This document shows, piece after piece, positions 36,901-45,077 of a stretch of 59,599 nucleotides of DNA. Under the pieces are notes generated by a model. The model was not told the origin of the DNA and searched no databases. It saw nothing but the letters and a program-made list of their open reading frames with translations. Made by a program: the position numbers and the translations under genes. Positions within the stretch are counted from its first letter, which is position 1. Every line of letters starts with the position of its first letter. Origin of the DNA: Pseudanabaena frigida (GTDB lineage: Bacteria > Cyanobacteriota > Cyanobacteriia > Pseudanabaenales > Pseudanabaenaceae); the NCBI GenBank assembly GCA_003242085.1, contig QBML01000035.1, positions 1-59,599 on the forward strand, read 5' to 3'.

Positions 36901-39078
36901 TTCGGTGAAATTGAAGCGTTAGTCTCTTCTGCAAACTCTAGTTTTCTGCTCAATCGTCAATCAGAAGCACTTGCTACTGTCGTTCAATCTGCTAAAAAGT
37001 TAAGTTCTATCGATTCGGGAATGGATAAAACACGGATTACAAAATTAACTTTTGAAACTCTCCAAACAATTGTCTATAACATTCGCGAGCGATATCGATT
37101 TTATTCAGTTAATCGGGATGCTCCATTTTATGCGGCAAAATTTAGTCCTGATGGCAGTATGCTAGCGCTGGGTAGCTTTGACGGTAGTGTTTACCTATTT
37201 CAAAGTGATGGGAAGCCAATCTCGCGATTGGTGGGATTGCAAACAAGGGAAATACGAGGGTTAAGCTTTAGTCCTGATGGTAAAAGAATTGCGTCAGCAG
37301 GCAAAGGTAAAAGCGTGCGAATTTGGGATATTGCTACAGGTAAATTGATTGGTAAGTTTTATGCTCATCAGGATGATATCTCTAGAGTGAGTTTTCATCC
37401 TAATGGCAAAATTTTGCTTACCGCTAGTAAAGATGGAACTGCAAAACTGTGGGATAGCGATCGCGGTACTGAAATTATGACCTTCAGACCGAAAAATTTT
37501 AGTAACGATCCTAAAAGTAAGGACAATCCAACTATTCAAGATGCCAGCTTTAATCCCGATGGCAATTGGATTGTCTTGGCGCAGAATAGGACGATTTCAC
37601 TCTGGGATCTGCAAGGTAATTTATTGGCAAGTGCGATCGCCCATGAAAAGAAAATTCATAGCGTTCGATTTCATCCCGATGGTTTGCAATTGGCTTCGTC
37701 AGGTGGAGACGAAACTGTAAAGCTATGGAACATTATTGAGCAACCTATTAACTCGCCTGATGTTGCTGGTGATTTACCTTCTGATCTCCCAAACGAACAA
37801 AGTCCTGACCGATCCCAAAAAAATCTGGGGAATTATCAAATTCAATTGGCACGAGTTTTCAAAGGAAATTCGACTGATATTTTAAGTTTGAATTTTAGTA
37901 TGGATGGTCAGCGGATTGCCTTTGGTTCTCAAGACAACACCATCCAAATTGTTAATCTGGATGGAGGGAATGAAATGATCTTAGGCGGTCATACTGATGG
38001 CATATTTGATGTAAGTTTTAGTCCTAATGGTCGCTATCTTTTATCTGCTAGTAAGGATCGTACTGCCCGCCTCTGGGATCTAAAAGCTGCATTAATTAAT
38101 ACTATCTACGGTCATACAAATACCATTTGGTCGGTTGGCTTCAGACCTGATGGTAAGGTGTTTGCTTCGGGTAGCGTTGATAAAAGCATTCGTTTGTGGA
38201 ATGCCGATGGCACTCTCCGTAAAGAACTCAAAGGTCATAGTGATACAGTCTATGGTGTGAGCTTTAGTTCTGATGGAAAGAAGTTAGTCTCTGCTAGTAA
38301 CGATAAATTAGTAAAGATTTGGGATGCTGATACAGGGAAACTATTACATACATTGAATATTCATGGGGCTGAACTGATCTATGCCACCTTTAGTCCCGAT
38401 CGCAAAATTTTAGCCACCCTCGGATGGGATAACAAAATTAAACTATGGCAGTGGGACGACACTGACAATCCTAAGCTGCTGCATGTGTTAGAGCATAGCA
38501 AAACAGTTTGGTCGATCGCTTTTAGTCCTGATGGTCAGTCGCTAGCTTCTACTAGTAACGATCAAACTGTCAAAATTTGGAATGTGAGCGATGGACGGAA
38601 TCTACATACAATGGAAGCTCATCTTAATGGAGGATTAGCAGTTGTGTATAGACCTGATGGCAAACAAATAGTTTCGGCTGGCAAAGACGGTAACTTGAAA
38701 TTATGGAATGCTCAAACGGGAGCTCTCGAACAAATTATCACTGTTGCGGCTGATTCTTGGATTTATGGTGTTAGTTTTAGCCCTGATGGTAAGGCGATCG
38801 CCGCAGCCAATGCCGATAAAACAGTCAGAATTATGGATCGGGCTACGGGAGAATTGCTGAAAACTTTGTCTGGACATACTGCCGAGGCCTATGCTGTGAC
38901 CTATAGTCCCAATGGTGAAAATATTGTTTCTGCTAGTCGAGACGGTACACTTAAAGTATGGAATGCAGAGATACTGGATTTCAATGCACTAGTCCAGAGA
39001 GGTTGTAGCTTGATCTCAAACTATCTCGAATACACGCCAACATTGTCAGCAGAACAAAAACAAATTTGTAAGCAGTAA
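33997..39078 (+). CDS. STAND NTPase with C-terminal WD40 propellers
   Basis: A 1693-residue regulator. Regions: an N-terminal domain of about 200 residues (YLFQGSFSLIIVNCNYRGLRQ); a TPR-like helical middle about 270-500; a STAND/NACHT-like NTPase about 545-830 with Walker A GESGVGKSS (Lys577) and Walker B ILVFDQFEEFF (Asp679); one membrane-like helix about 941-960 (FALIGTIVGLFIMAGLAFQA); then 14 WD40 repeats about 1040-1670, enough for two seven-bladed propellers. STAND proteins switch on when the sensor (here the propellers) binds a trigger; some are antiphage sensors and others act in signalling. Start is GTG at 33997. No separate effector nuclease or protease domain is recognised. Confidence 0.88.
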   Translation: MVQVEKSIEYLEDVNSLNERSLDILARAIYLFQGSFSLIIVNCNYRGLRQKILTALSAKTGVSYREIWWRESHETLYGKLQNLMRERGDEQITALMCLGLEQSRDENSEGLENLFVDANLFRDQLKHHLKCPIVLWLGDLDLQQLWRTAPELANLAAPPIKFRLSTTELNREVYQQVDRLFEIAKDPEVPLFWQDTQIDADRESFSYSELETARRELRIAHYDTHKDNRQQVSSELEAKLDFVLGRLMWRSPEASAREVHEESQGEVHSISQIYYQCSLAYWQKANMPIESGIVLFYLGNLWWYHSFANGRQAQSSWLKARQFFQEAIASFKKAKRDDLIAKYSRAYSGVLEQLKQWEELENWIQSLLPLHQQMPLELAQDYGYLAKIAVEKREWLKVRDYARNALSTLESAVVSDEDDLVQTWQRLRQIQFGQYQLLLTQSYFQLGQLELASNQIDVAIANFNRNDEPKLYIRFLDTLHDISFAQGLYLKAFQTRKKQRSMEQQYGLRAFIGAGVLQPKQPSPNSSIAELDASKFDVNASEIAASGRNHDVERLVERILSIEHQLTVIHGESGVGKSSLVNAGLMPALLQRSLTGQELLPIKIRIYTDWINVISSTLYASQEQDSSDFRGYVANSSKKSASLNGFQERRKIGNQDTAILLNKFKQLASQGNQIILVFDQFEEFFFTFTQPKERQVFIDFWHSCLKIPTLKLVVSIREDYLHLLLELESNHDEVDILSRNFRYALGNLSVLDAKALIENLTEQANFPLEPTLIDELVMDLAGDRGSVRPIELQLVGSQLQDRNITTLAAYNLAGGKQRLVEQCVEEVVQACGKSSFIAQQVLILLTDEQNKRPLCTYNDLRTGLLPYSSNTADLDLVLEILIGSGLIFQLPEVPSNRYQLVHDYLVPFIRVNQATGLLDELQKVRFSAQRSQANLNRLIKFALIGTIVGLFIMAGLAFQANRQRKLAEFGEIEALVSSANSSFLLNRQSEALATVVQSAKKLSSIDSGMDKTRITKLTFETLQTIVYNIRERYRFYSVNRDAPFYAAKFSPDGSMLALGSFDGSVYLFQSDGKPISRLVGLQTREIRGLSFSPDGKRIASAGKGKSVRIWDIATGKLIGKFYAHQDDISRVSFHPNGKILLTASKDGTAKLWDSDRGTEIMTFRPKNFSNDPKSKDNPTIQDASFNPDGNWIVLAQNRTISLWDLQGNLLASAIAHEKKIHSVRFHPDGLQLASSGGDETVKLWNIIEQPINSPDVAGDLPSDLPNEQSPDRSQKNLGNYQIQLARVFKGNSTDILSLNFSMDGQRIAFGSQDNTIQIVNLDGGNEMILGGHTDGIFDVSFSPNGRYLLSASKDRTARLWDLKAALINTIYGHTNTIWSVGFRPDGKVFASGSVDKSIRLWNADGTLRKELKGHSDTVYGVSFSSDGKKLVSASNDKLVKIWDADTGKLLHTLNIHGAELIYATFSPDRKILATLGWDNKIKLWQWDDTDNPKLLHVLEHSKTVWSIAFSPDGQSLASTSNDQTVKIWNVSDGRNLHTMEAHLNGGLAVVYRPDGKQIVSAGKDGNLKLWNAQTGALEQIITVAADSWIYGVSFSPDGKAIAAANADKTVRIMDRATGELLKTLSGHTAEAYAVTYSPNGENIVSASRDGTLKVWNAEILDFNALVQRGCSLISNYLEYTPTLSAEQKQICKQ

Positions 39079-39115
39079 GGGTTTTGCGATTTTACTGCGC
39101 GTCCCTAAGATTAAT

Positions 39116-39150
39116 AAAGTAGAGGTGTCGCGAAGTGCTTCCTCTACTTT
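39116..39150 (+). terminator. Imperfect terminator after the WD40 gene
   Basis: AAAGTAGAGG and CCTCTACTTT pair, with a partly mismatched GTCGCGAAGTGC centre. It looks like a decayed copy of the window's palindromes. Confidence 0.6.
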
Positions 39151-39188
39151 GCTATATGATCGAAAGCCGTAGATCGTAGGAATAAGCA

Positions 39189-39998
39189 ATGCAAGACCAA
39201 GAAACAAGCTGGCAATCACTAATCCTAGTAGCAATAGTAGGAATTTTAGCGGTTATTAGTTTTAACGCATTCGTAATTATCAATCCTGGTGAGGCAGGAG
39301 TATTGAGCATCTTGGGAAAAGCCAAAGATGGCGTATTGCTAGAAGGTGTGCATTTTAAGCCGCCTGTAATTTCGCAAGTCGATGTTTATGACTTGACCGT
39401 ACAGAAGTTTGAAGTGCCAGCCCAAAGTTCTACCAAGGATTTACAACAGCTTACGGCGAGTTTTGCGATTAACTTTCGCCTCGATCCGATTGAAGTCGTC
39501 ACAATTCGTCGTACTCAAGGCACTCTACAAAATATTGTTGCCAAAATCATTGCCCCCCAAACTCAAGAATCTTTTAAGGTTGCAGCGGCAAGACGTACAG
39601 TTGAGGAAGCAATTACTAAACGCGATGAGTTGAAACTGGATTTTGATGAAGCTTTGAGTCAGCGTTTGAGCAAGTACGGAATCATTGTTTTAGATACGAG
39701 CGTAGTCGATCTGAACTTCTCGACTGAGTTCTCGAAGGCGGTTGAAGAGAAACAGATTGCCGAACAACGCGCTCAACGGGCTGTATATATTGCTAGAGAA
39801 GCGGAACAGGAAGCTGAGGCAACGATTAACCGAGCCAAGGGACAAGCGGAAGCTCAGCGACTCTTGCGCGAAACCTTGACTTCTGAGCTTTTGCAAAAAC
39901 AAGCGATCGAGAAGTGGGATGGTAAGTTTCCTCAAGTTTTAGGAGGAAATGGTGCAGTTCCCTTTCTTAATCTCGATGTCACAAAATCACCAAAGTAG
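39189..39998 (+). CDS. Prohibitin/SPFH-domain membrane protein
   Basis: A 269-residue protein with an N-terminal membrane anchor (residues about 10-30), an SPFH/prohibitin domain (INPGEAGVLSILGKAKDGVLLEGVHFKPP, then YDLTVQKFEV and TASFAINFRLDP), and a charged coiled coil (about 180-230: EKQIAEQRAQRAVYIAREA). Such proteins assemble into large membrane rings that organise proteases or lipid domains. ATG at 39189. A hairpin separates it from the WD40 gene and another from the DUF3696 gene, so it is probably its own unit. Confidence 0.92.
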   Translation: MQDQETSWQSLILVAIVGILAVISFNAFVIINPGEAGVLSILGKAKDGVLLEGVHFKPPVISQVDVYDLTVQKFEVPAQSSTKDLQQLTASFAINFRLDPIEVVTIRRTQGTLQNIVAKIIAPQTQESFKVAAARRTVEEAITKRDELKLDFDEALSQRLSKYGIIVLDTSVVDLNFSTEFSKAVEEKQIAEQRAQRAVYIAREAEQEAEATINRAKGQAEAQRLLRETLTSELLQKQAIEKWDGKFPQVLGGNGAVPFLNLDVTKSPK

Positions 39999-40015
39999 TA
40001 TCTGCTAATCTCTCA

Positions 40016-40059
40016 GGCTAGAGAGAATGCTAGTGTATTTATTAACATTCTCTCTAGCC
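40016..40059 (+). terminator. Terminator of the prohibitin gene
   Basis: Fourteen-base arms GGCTAGAGAGAATG and CATTCTCTCTAGCC (40016-40029, 40046-40059) with a 16-base loop, 18 bases after the stop. Confidence 0.65.
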
Positions 40060-40085
40060 CGAAATATCAATTATCTCTTAAACCA

Positions 40086-41498
40086 ATGTTTACACAACTG
40101 CGAATTCAGAACTTTAAGTCTTGGGCCGATACGGGGGAGTTTCGGATGGCTCCTTTGACTGGCTTTTTTGGGACAAATAGTTCTGGCAAAACGGCGATTT
40201 TGCAATTTATATTAATGCTCAAGCAAACTGTCGAGTCAAGCGATCGCAATCGTATTTTGCATTTAGGCGGCGATCAATATAGCTATGTTGATTTAGGCAC
40301 TACTTACGATATTAGTCATAGACATAAATTACCTGATAAGGTTGAGTTTTCACTAACATGGACTCCAAAACTAATTTTCCAAAAAGAACTAATAATACTT
40401 CCAGAAGTAGTTGCAAAAAGTGAAGATGGCACTAGCTATAAAAATAATCCTTATAATTCATATCTAAAATTTGATTCAGTCATTAATATTGATGGTGATG
40501 AAATAAGCCTTGATCTGTTTAAATATTCTTTTGAATCACAGGATCGTCAATGGAATTCCATCAAAATTAGTGAAAATAAAGTCAACAATCAAGTAATTAG
40601 TTATGGGTTTTTCACAGAAGGAGAGCTTATTGAAGGATGGGTGAAAAATTGGTTTTCGGAAATCAGTAAGTCATTTGACATGAAACTTGACACTTATAAG
40701 AATTATGGATTTAGATTTACATCTTCATTCCCTCTTGTTTCCTTGGAGAACATAACAAATATGACAAGAGCGTATGAAGATCTATTTCAAAACACTTTAT
40801 ACCTTGCACCATTACGAGAATATCCGAAAAGAACCTATCAATGGTCTGGTGAAAGTCCTCAGAATGTTGGCAATCGAGGAGAGCTAACAGTTAATGCTCT
40901 TCTTTCTTCCCAGAAAAAAGATTCAGAAGTCGAACTTTCTGTAGCAACAGCCCTTAAGAAACTAGGCTTGATTGAAAATTTTCGGTTGAATAGAATTACT
41001 CAAAATCGTGGTGATTATGAAATATTAGTACAGCGATCACCTAATTCAGCAGAAGTATTAATTACTGATGTTGGCTTTGGAGTCTCACAAGTTTTACCAA
41101 TTTTAGTTTTATGTTACTACGCACCGAAAGGCGCAACCCTAATATTTGAACAACCAGAAATCCATTTACATCCATCAGTCCAAGCAGGACTCGCCGATAT
41201 ATTTATCGAAGTCATTAAAACCCGCAACATGCAAATCATCATCGAAAGCCATAGCGAACATTTACTAAGACGACTGCAAAGGCGCATGGCAGAAGAAAAA
41301 GATGGATTTACGAATGAAGATGCGGCTCTATATTTTTGCAAAATGAACGATCGGGGAGATTCTGAACTGGTTTCACTTGAGATTGATACCTATGGCAATA
41401 TTTGTAACTATCCAGAAGGTTTCTTTGGTGATGAAATGAGCGATCTTGTTGCTATGACTGAAGCTGCGATCAATCGGCAGATGAATGTTGGAGCGTGA
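40086..41498 (+). CDS. AAA-type ATPase with DUF3696 (AAA_15/OLD-like)
   Basis: A 470-residue ABC/SMC-like ATPase of the overcoming-lysogenisation-defect type. Walker A is GTNSSGKTA (residues about 29-37); a signature-like stretch is GFGVSQVLPIL; Walker B is LIFEQPEIHLHP; the H-loop is IESHSEHLLRRLQ. The C-terminal DUF3696 tail reads GNICNYPEGFFGDEM. There is no TOPRIM nuclease domain, so nuclease action must come from a partner. The downstream PIN-like gene overlaps its stop (GTGA) or begins two bases later, pointing to translational coupling. The middle region (about 90-220) is AT-rich with few HIP1 sites. Role in phage defence is inference from architecture. Confidence 0.9.
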   Translation: MFTQLRIQNFKSWADTGEFRMAPLTGFFGTNSSGKTAILQFILMLKQTVESSDRNRILHLGGDQYSYVDLGTTYDISHRHKLPDKVEFSLTWTPKLIFQKELIILPEVVAKSEDGTSYKNNPYNSYLKFDSVINIDGDEISLDLFKYSFESQDRQWNSIKISENKVNNQVISYGFFTEGELIEGWVKNWFSEISKSFDMKLDTYKNYGFRFTSSFPLVSLENITNMTRAYEDLFQNTLYLAPLREYPKRTYQWSGESPQNVGNRGELTVNALLSSQKKDSEVELSVATALKKLGLIENFRLNRITQNRGDYEILVQRSPNSAEVLITDVGFGVSQVLPILVLCYYAPKGATLIFEQPEIHLHPSVQAGLADIFIEVIKTRNMQIIIESHSEHLLRRLQRRMAEEKDGFTNEDAALYFCKMNDRGDSELVSLEIDTYGNICNYPEGFFGDEMSDLVAMTEAAINRQMNVGA

Positions 41499-41500
41499 AA

Positions 41501-41986
41501 ATGCATCACATTGTCGATACAAATGTCTTGCTTGTCGCTAGTAAAAAAGCATCTCAAGCTTCAGAAATCTGTGAACTTGCCTGTGAAAAACACCTTCAAA
41601 ACCTTATGAACGCAGGAGTTTTAGTAATTGATAGCCATTGGCTAATCATCAAAGAATATATGCACAAAAACTCTCAGAGTGGACAACCCAATGCTGGCGA
41701 TAAATTTCTCAAATGGGTTCTGCTAAATCATACAAATACTGATCGCTGTGAGAAAGTTTCTATTACGCAAATTGCCGAAAATGATTTTGCCGAATTCCCC
41801 CGATCGCCTGCCCTTGCAAAATTCGATCCATCCGATCGCAAATTTGTCGCCGTGGCACTAACTCATCATGCAAAACCTGCGATCGCTAATGCCGTTGACT
41901 CTGACTGGCGAAATTACGAGCTAATCCTCAAAGAACATGGCATTGAACTTGACTTTCTTTGTCCAGAGCTACAAGGCAAGGTATAG
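41501..41986 (+). CDS. PIN-like nuclease-domain protein coupled to the DUF3696 ATPase
   Basis: The 161-residue product has the arrangement of PIN-domain RNases: first acidic motif HIVDTNVLL at the N-terminus, a middle Glu (HWLIIKEYM), a third motif FDPSDRKFVAVAL, and a fourth Asp in NAVDSDW. All four acidic positions needed for the metal site are present. PIN proteins are usually RNA-cleaving toxins or nucleases of DNA repair. It follows the ATPase at once; GTG 41495 overlaps the upstream stop, ATG 41501 is the conventional alternative. The pair looks like a two-gene effector-and-switch module. Classical VapB-type antitoxin is absent. Confidence 0.78.
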   Translation: MHHIVDTNVLLVASKKASQASEICELACEKHLQNLMNAGVLVIDSHWLIIKEYMHKNSQSGQPNAGDKFLKWVLLNHTNTDRCEKVSITQIAENDFAEFPRSPALAKFDPSDRKFVAVALTHHAKPAIANAVDSDWRNYELILKEHGIELDFLCPELQGKV

Positions 41987-42004
41987 GATTCAAAAGATCG
42001 CGCT

Positions 42005-42039
42005 AGAGTAGAGGGGCGTGCGTTTGCACCATCTACTCT
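42005..42039 (+). terminator. Terminator after the ATPase-PIN pair
   Basis: AGAGTAGA and TCTACTCT pair around a partly matched GGGGCGTGCGTTTGCACC centre. A T-run (ATTTTTT) follows. Confidence 0.65.
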
Positions 42040-42056
42040 AAATTTTTTACAGAGCT

Positions 42057-44372
42057 ATGGATACGATTCAGCAGCCACAGGCGAAGATTGGGACATTTGA
42101 GAAATTGCGACAAGCTTCAGCATTCACGATCGCGGGAGTCGAAGATTCGATACCGTTGCGAGTACTGGTGCAAATCTTTGTATTTATCAGCATTGGTGCA
42201 ATGGACTCGGTAGCAAGTTCTAATAACAGTGTCTGGGCAATACCTCTGAGCGCGATCGCAGCGGCATGGGCTTGGTATGCGCGGCGCAAACGCAATGTCA
42301 TCGTGAAACTATTCATTGCGATCGCCATGATTGCGATGTTGGTCGTATTCCTCAACGATCTAGTACGTAATACTGAAGAAACGCGACTATTGCTAGCGAG
42401 ATTGTTGATTCAGTTGCAGGTTTTGCATAGTTTTGACTTACCGCGCCGCAAGGACTTGGGATATTCGATCGTGATTGGATTGATCCTGATGGCATTAGCG
42501 GCGACCTTGAGCCAGACGATGATATTTGCGCTGTGGCTGATGGCATTTTTGGTGGTGGGGATTCCGATTTTATTGCTCGATCACCGATCTCGTTTAAATA
42601 TTCAGACTCAGAGCTTTAAACCCGAAAAGATGGGGATCTCGCTTTTGCCTCTATCGGGGCTAATGGCGATCGTGTTGGTGTTGGGCTTAACGATTTTCAC
42701 CTTTTTACCGCGTTTACCAGGTTTCCAACTACGCAACTTTCCTGTCAGCGTCAATCTCTCGGTGCAGCGACAACTGCCGAGAGGTGAGATTTTGACGCGA
42801 CAGCAGCAACAGCAACAAAAGTCTGGCACAGGGGGCACTGGCACTGGCACGGGGGGTACTGGAAGCAATAAGGATCAAGAGACCCTGCCACCATTGTTTG
42901 CGCCAGAAATTGATACCGCTTCAGCTACAGCAAAACAACAAAATCAGCGCAAGCCTGAATTAGTAATGCGCGTGCGATCGCAAGCAGAGCTATTTTGGCG
43001 AGTAATGGCGTATGACGAATTTACAGGGAAAGGATGGCGCATTTCTCGCAACGATCCCAAACAAATTCGCACAATTAAACGTAATCCAATTAATTACGAG
43101 TTTTTCCTACCCATACAGAACTATGCTTCGATTGGCGCTGAGAAAAAATTTCAGCCTGTAACCTATCAAGAGGTAGTGCAAACCTATACGATTACATCAC
43201 CAAATTTTCCTAACTTAGTCCCTGCGGCGGCAGTGCCAAATCGGATCTTTTTTCCTAGCGAAGAACTCGATATCGATCAGGAAGGCATGATTCGCGGTCC
43301 TGGTCCTTTGCCTGAAGATCTCACTTATACAGTGATCTCCAATGTGGTCGAACGCAATCCGTCGCAATTACGACTAATGCCCACTGACTATCCGCGATCG
43401 GTTCGTAACTATTATTTACAAGTCCCTGCCAATCTATCGCCCAAAGTTCGTAGCACGGCTCTGAGTTTGATCGAAAATGCTAAAAATGATGATGGTAAGC
43501 CGATCTCTGTAGATAATGCCTACGATTTAGTAGTGCAACTCGCGCAGGGAATCAAGCAAAACTTTGTCGTGAAACCGCTCAAGTTTGACGTTGCAAATGG
43601 TGATTTGGTTTCGCAATTTGTCGAGCAGGGCGGTGGCGAAGAGAGCCATTTTGTTTCCACACTGACGGTCATGCTGCGATCGCTGGGTATTCCCGCCCGT
43701 TATGTGGTCGGCTTTGCCCCCGGAAAATTTAACCCATTTACAGGGTTATACGAGGTGCAAAACATTGATACGCAGTCTATGGTGGAGGTTTATTTCCCGA
43801 TCTATGGCTGGGTTGCTTTCGATCCCGTCCCCAACCGTCCTATATTTCCATCATCAATCGAGAACAATCGCACCTTTGGGGTAGTTCAAACTTTCTGGAG
43901 TTGGCTCACCAACCTTTTGCCCAGTTCAGTTACCAAATTCTTTGCAACTTTATTTGACAATATCGGTAAATTTTTGATCGGTGCGATCAATTGGTTGTTC
44001 GAGATGGGTTGGATTGGGATTGCCTTTGGATTGGCGATCGCCTTTGGAATTGGGCTTGGGGGGTGGGCATTGTGGCAATTTATGATTTGGTGGTGGCAAT
44101 TGCAGCGCTTACAAAAAATGCCGATGCCGCAGCGCACCTATCAACAAATGTTGCAATGGCTATCGGAGCAAGACAAACCCAAATCGCCCCATCAGACTCC
44201 CCAAGAATATATGGCGAGTTTACACGATCGCATTTCCGAACAACAGGCAGAGGCGATCGCCCAAATTACGCAGATCTATCAAGATTGGCGCTATGGCGAT
44301 CGGACAGATGCCAGATTTCATAATTCTTCAGAGCTGAAAATTCTGTTAGACCGATTAAAAGCTAACAAATAA
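42057..44372 (+). CDS. TgpA-type membrane protein with a transglutaminase-like domain (catalytic residues missing)
   Basis: A 771-residue protein: about six N-terminal membrane helices (residues 25-215, DUF3488-like), a Gly/Thr-rich linker near 260-275, a periplasmic transglutaminase-like domain about 490-600, another membrane helix near 655-680, and a cytoplasmic tail with DUF4129 character. The enzyme motif usually reads G-x-CEHF...H-A-W-x-EV; here it is GEESHFVS (Glu528, Ser530 around the Cys position) and DTQSMVEV, so the nucleophile Cys and the His are absent; only the Asp of FDPVP remains. It is most likely a non-enzymatic transglutaminase-fold protein. ATG at 42057. Confidence 0.88.
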   Translation: MDTIQQPQAKIGTFEKLRQASAFTIAGVEDSIPLRVLVQIFVFISIGAMDSVASSNNSVWAIPLSAIAAAWAWYARRKRNVIVKLFIAIAMIAMLVVFLNDLVRNTEETRLLLARLLIQLQVLHSFDLPRRKDLGYSIVIGLILMALAATLSQTMIFALWLMAFLVVGIPILLLDHRSRLNIQTQSFKPEKMGISLLPLSGLMAIVLVLGLTIFTFLPRLPGFQLRNFPVSVNLSVQRQLPRGEILTRQQQQQQKSGTGGTGTGTGGTGSNKDQETLPPLFAPEIDTASATAKQQNQRKPELVMRVRSQAELFWRVMAYDEFTGKGWRISRNDPKQIRTIKRNPINYEFFLPIQNYASIGAEKKFQPVTYQEVVQTYTITSPNFPNLVPAAAVPNRIFFPSEELDIDQEGMIRGPGPLPEDLTYTVISNVVERNPSQLRLMPTDYPRSVRNYYLQVPANLSPKVRSTALSLIENAKNDDGKPISVDNAYDLVVQLAQGIKQNFVVKPLKFDVANGDLVSQFVEQGGGEESHFVSTLTVMLRSLGIPARYVVGFAPGKFNPFTGLYEVQNIDTQSMVEVYFPIYGWVAFDPVPNRPIFPSSIENNRTFGVVQTFWSWLTNLLPSSVTKFFATLFDNIGKFLIGAINWLFEMGWIGIAFGLAIAFGIGLGGWALWQFMIWWWQLQRLQKMPMPQRTYQQMLQWLSEQDKPKSPHQTPQEYMASLHDRISEQQAEAIAQITQIYQDWRYGDRTDARFHNSSELKILLDRLKANK

Positions 44373-44416
44373 ACCTAAAAAAGAGGCAGTGTTTTGTACC
44401 ACCTCTTTTTAGGTTT
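44371..44416 (+). terminator. Terminator after the transglutaminase-fold gene
   Basis: AAACCTAAAAAAGAGG at the stop codon pairs with CCTCTTTTTAGGTTT. The centre (CAGTGTTTTGTACCA) is imperfect. Confidence 0.7.
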
Positions 44417-44521
44417 GGGTAGAGCATTTTATGAAGTTTTATGTTTTTATTACAAATTCTTGGCTCATCCACCGCTTTTGGTAGACTAGATGGCGAATAT
44501 ATTAAACTTCCTATTTTAATC

Positions 44522-45007
44522 ATGAGTGTAGTTAGTCAAGTTTTAGAAAGAGCCGACGAAGAACTCCGTTATCCCAGCATCTCCGAGTTGCAAAGTGTCC
44601 AAAATTTTCTCTCCACGGGCGCTCAAAGGGTTCGGATTGCAGGAATCTTGGCAGAAAGCGAAGATAAAATCGTCAAAAAAGCCACCGAAGAACTGTTTAG
44701 AATTCACCCTGACTATATTTCTCCTGGTGGCAATGCCTATGGTCAGAAGCAACGCAATCAATGCCTGAGAGATTTCACATGGTACATTCGCCTCACTACC
44801 TACGGGGTATTGGCAGGTGATAAAGATCCGATCGAAAAAATCGGTATCATCGGTGCCCGCGAAATGTATAACTCTCTCGGCGTACCTTTAGTTGGCATGG
44901 CTGATGCAGTACGCTGCCTCAAAAATGCATCTCTGGCATTGTTGAGCAAAGAAGATGCCAACACTACCGAGCCTTATTTTGATTACATTATTCAGGCATT
45001 GTCCTAG
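44522..45007 (+). CDS. apcD: Allophycocyanin alpha-B subunit
   Basis: ApcD is a terminal energy emitter in the phycobilisome core and passes excitation to the photosystems, notably in state transitions. The 161-residue sequence begins [19 protein letters not shown], which distinguishes ApcD from ApcA. The chromophore Cys81 (NQCLRDF) and [20 protein letters not shown] are present. The ATG at 44522 gives the exact family length; a longer frame from 44441 adds 27 residues of non-family sequence. A hairpin follows the stop. No other core subunit is adjacent, as is common for apcD. Confidence 0.95.
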   Translation: MSVVSQVLERADEELRYPSISELQSVQNFLSTGAQRVRIAGILAESEDKIVKKATEELFRIHPDYISPGGNAYGQKQRNQCLRDFTWYIRLTTYGVLAGDKDPIEKIGIIGAREMYNSLGVPLVGMADAVRCLKNASLALLSKEDANTTEPYFDYIIQALS

Positions 45008-45011
45008 AAGA

Positions 45012-45042
45012 CAATAAGGGGGCGCAAAGCGTCCCCTTATTG
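45012..45042 (+). terminator. Terminator of apcD
   Basis: Fourteen-base arms CAATAAGGGGGCGC and GCGTCCCCTTATTG (one G-U pair) around AAA, five bases after the stop codon. Confidence 0.75.
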
Positions 45043-45077
45043 CTTGATCGCTATATAAATTCTGAAAATAGAGTCTT

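Noticed and set aside
44441-44521. 27-residue N-terminal extension of ApcD
   Set aside because: ApcD proteins begin MSVVSQV and are 161 residues; ATG 44522 gives exactly that.
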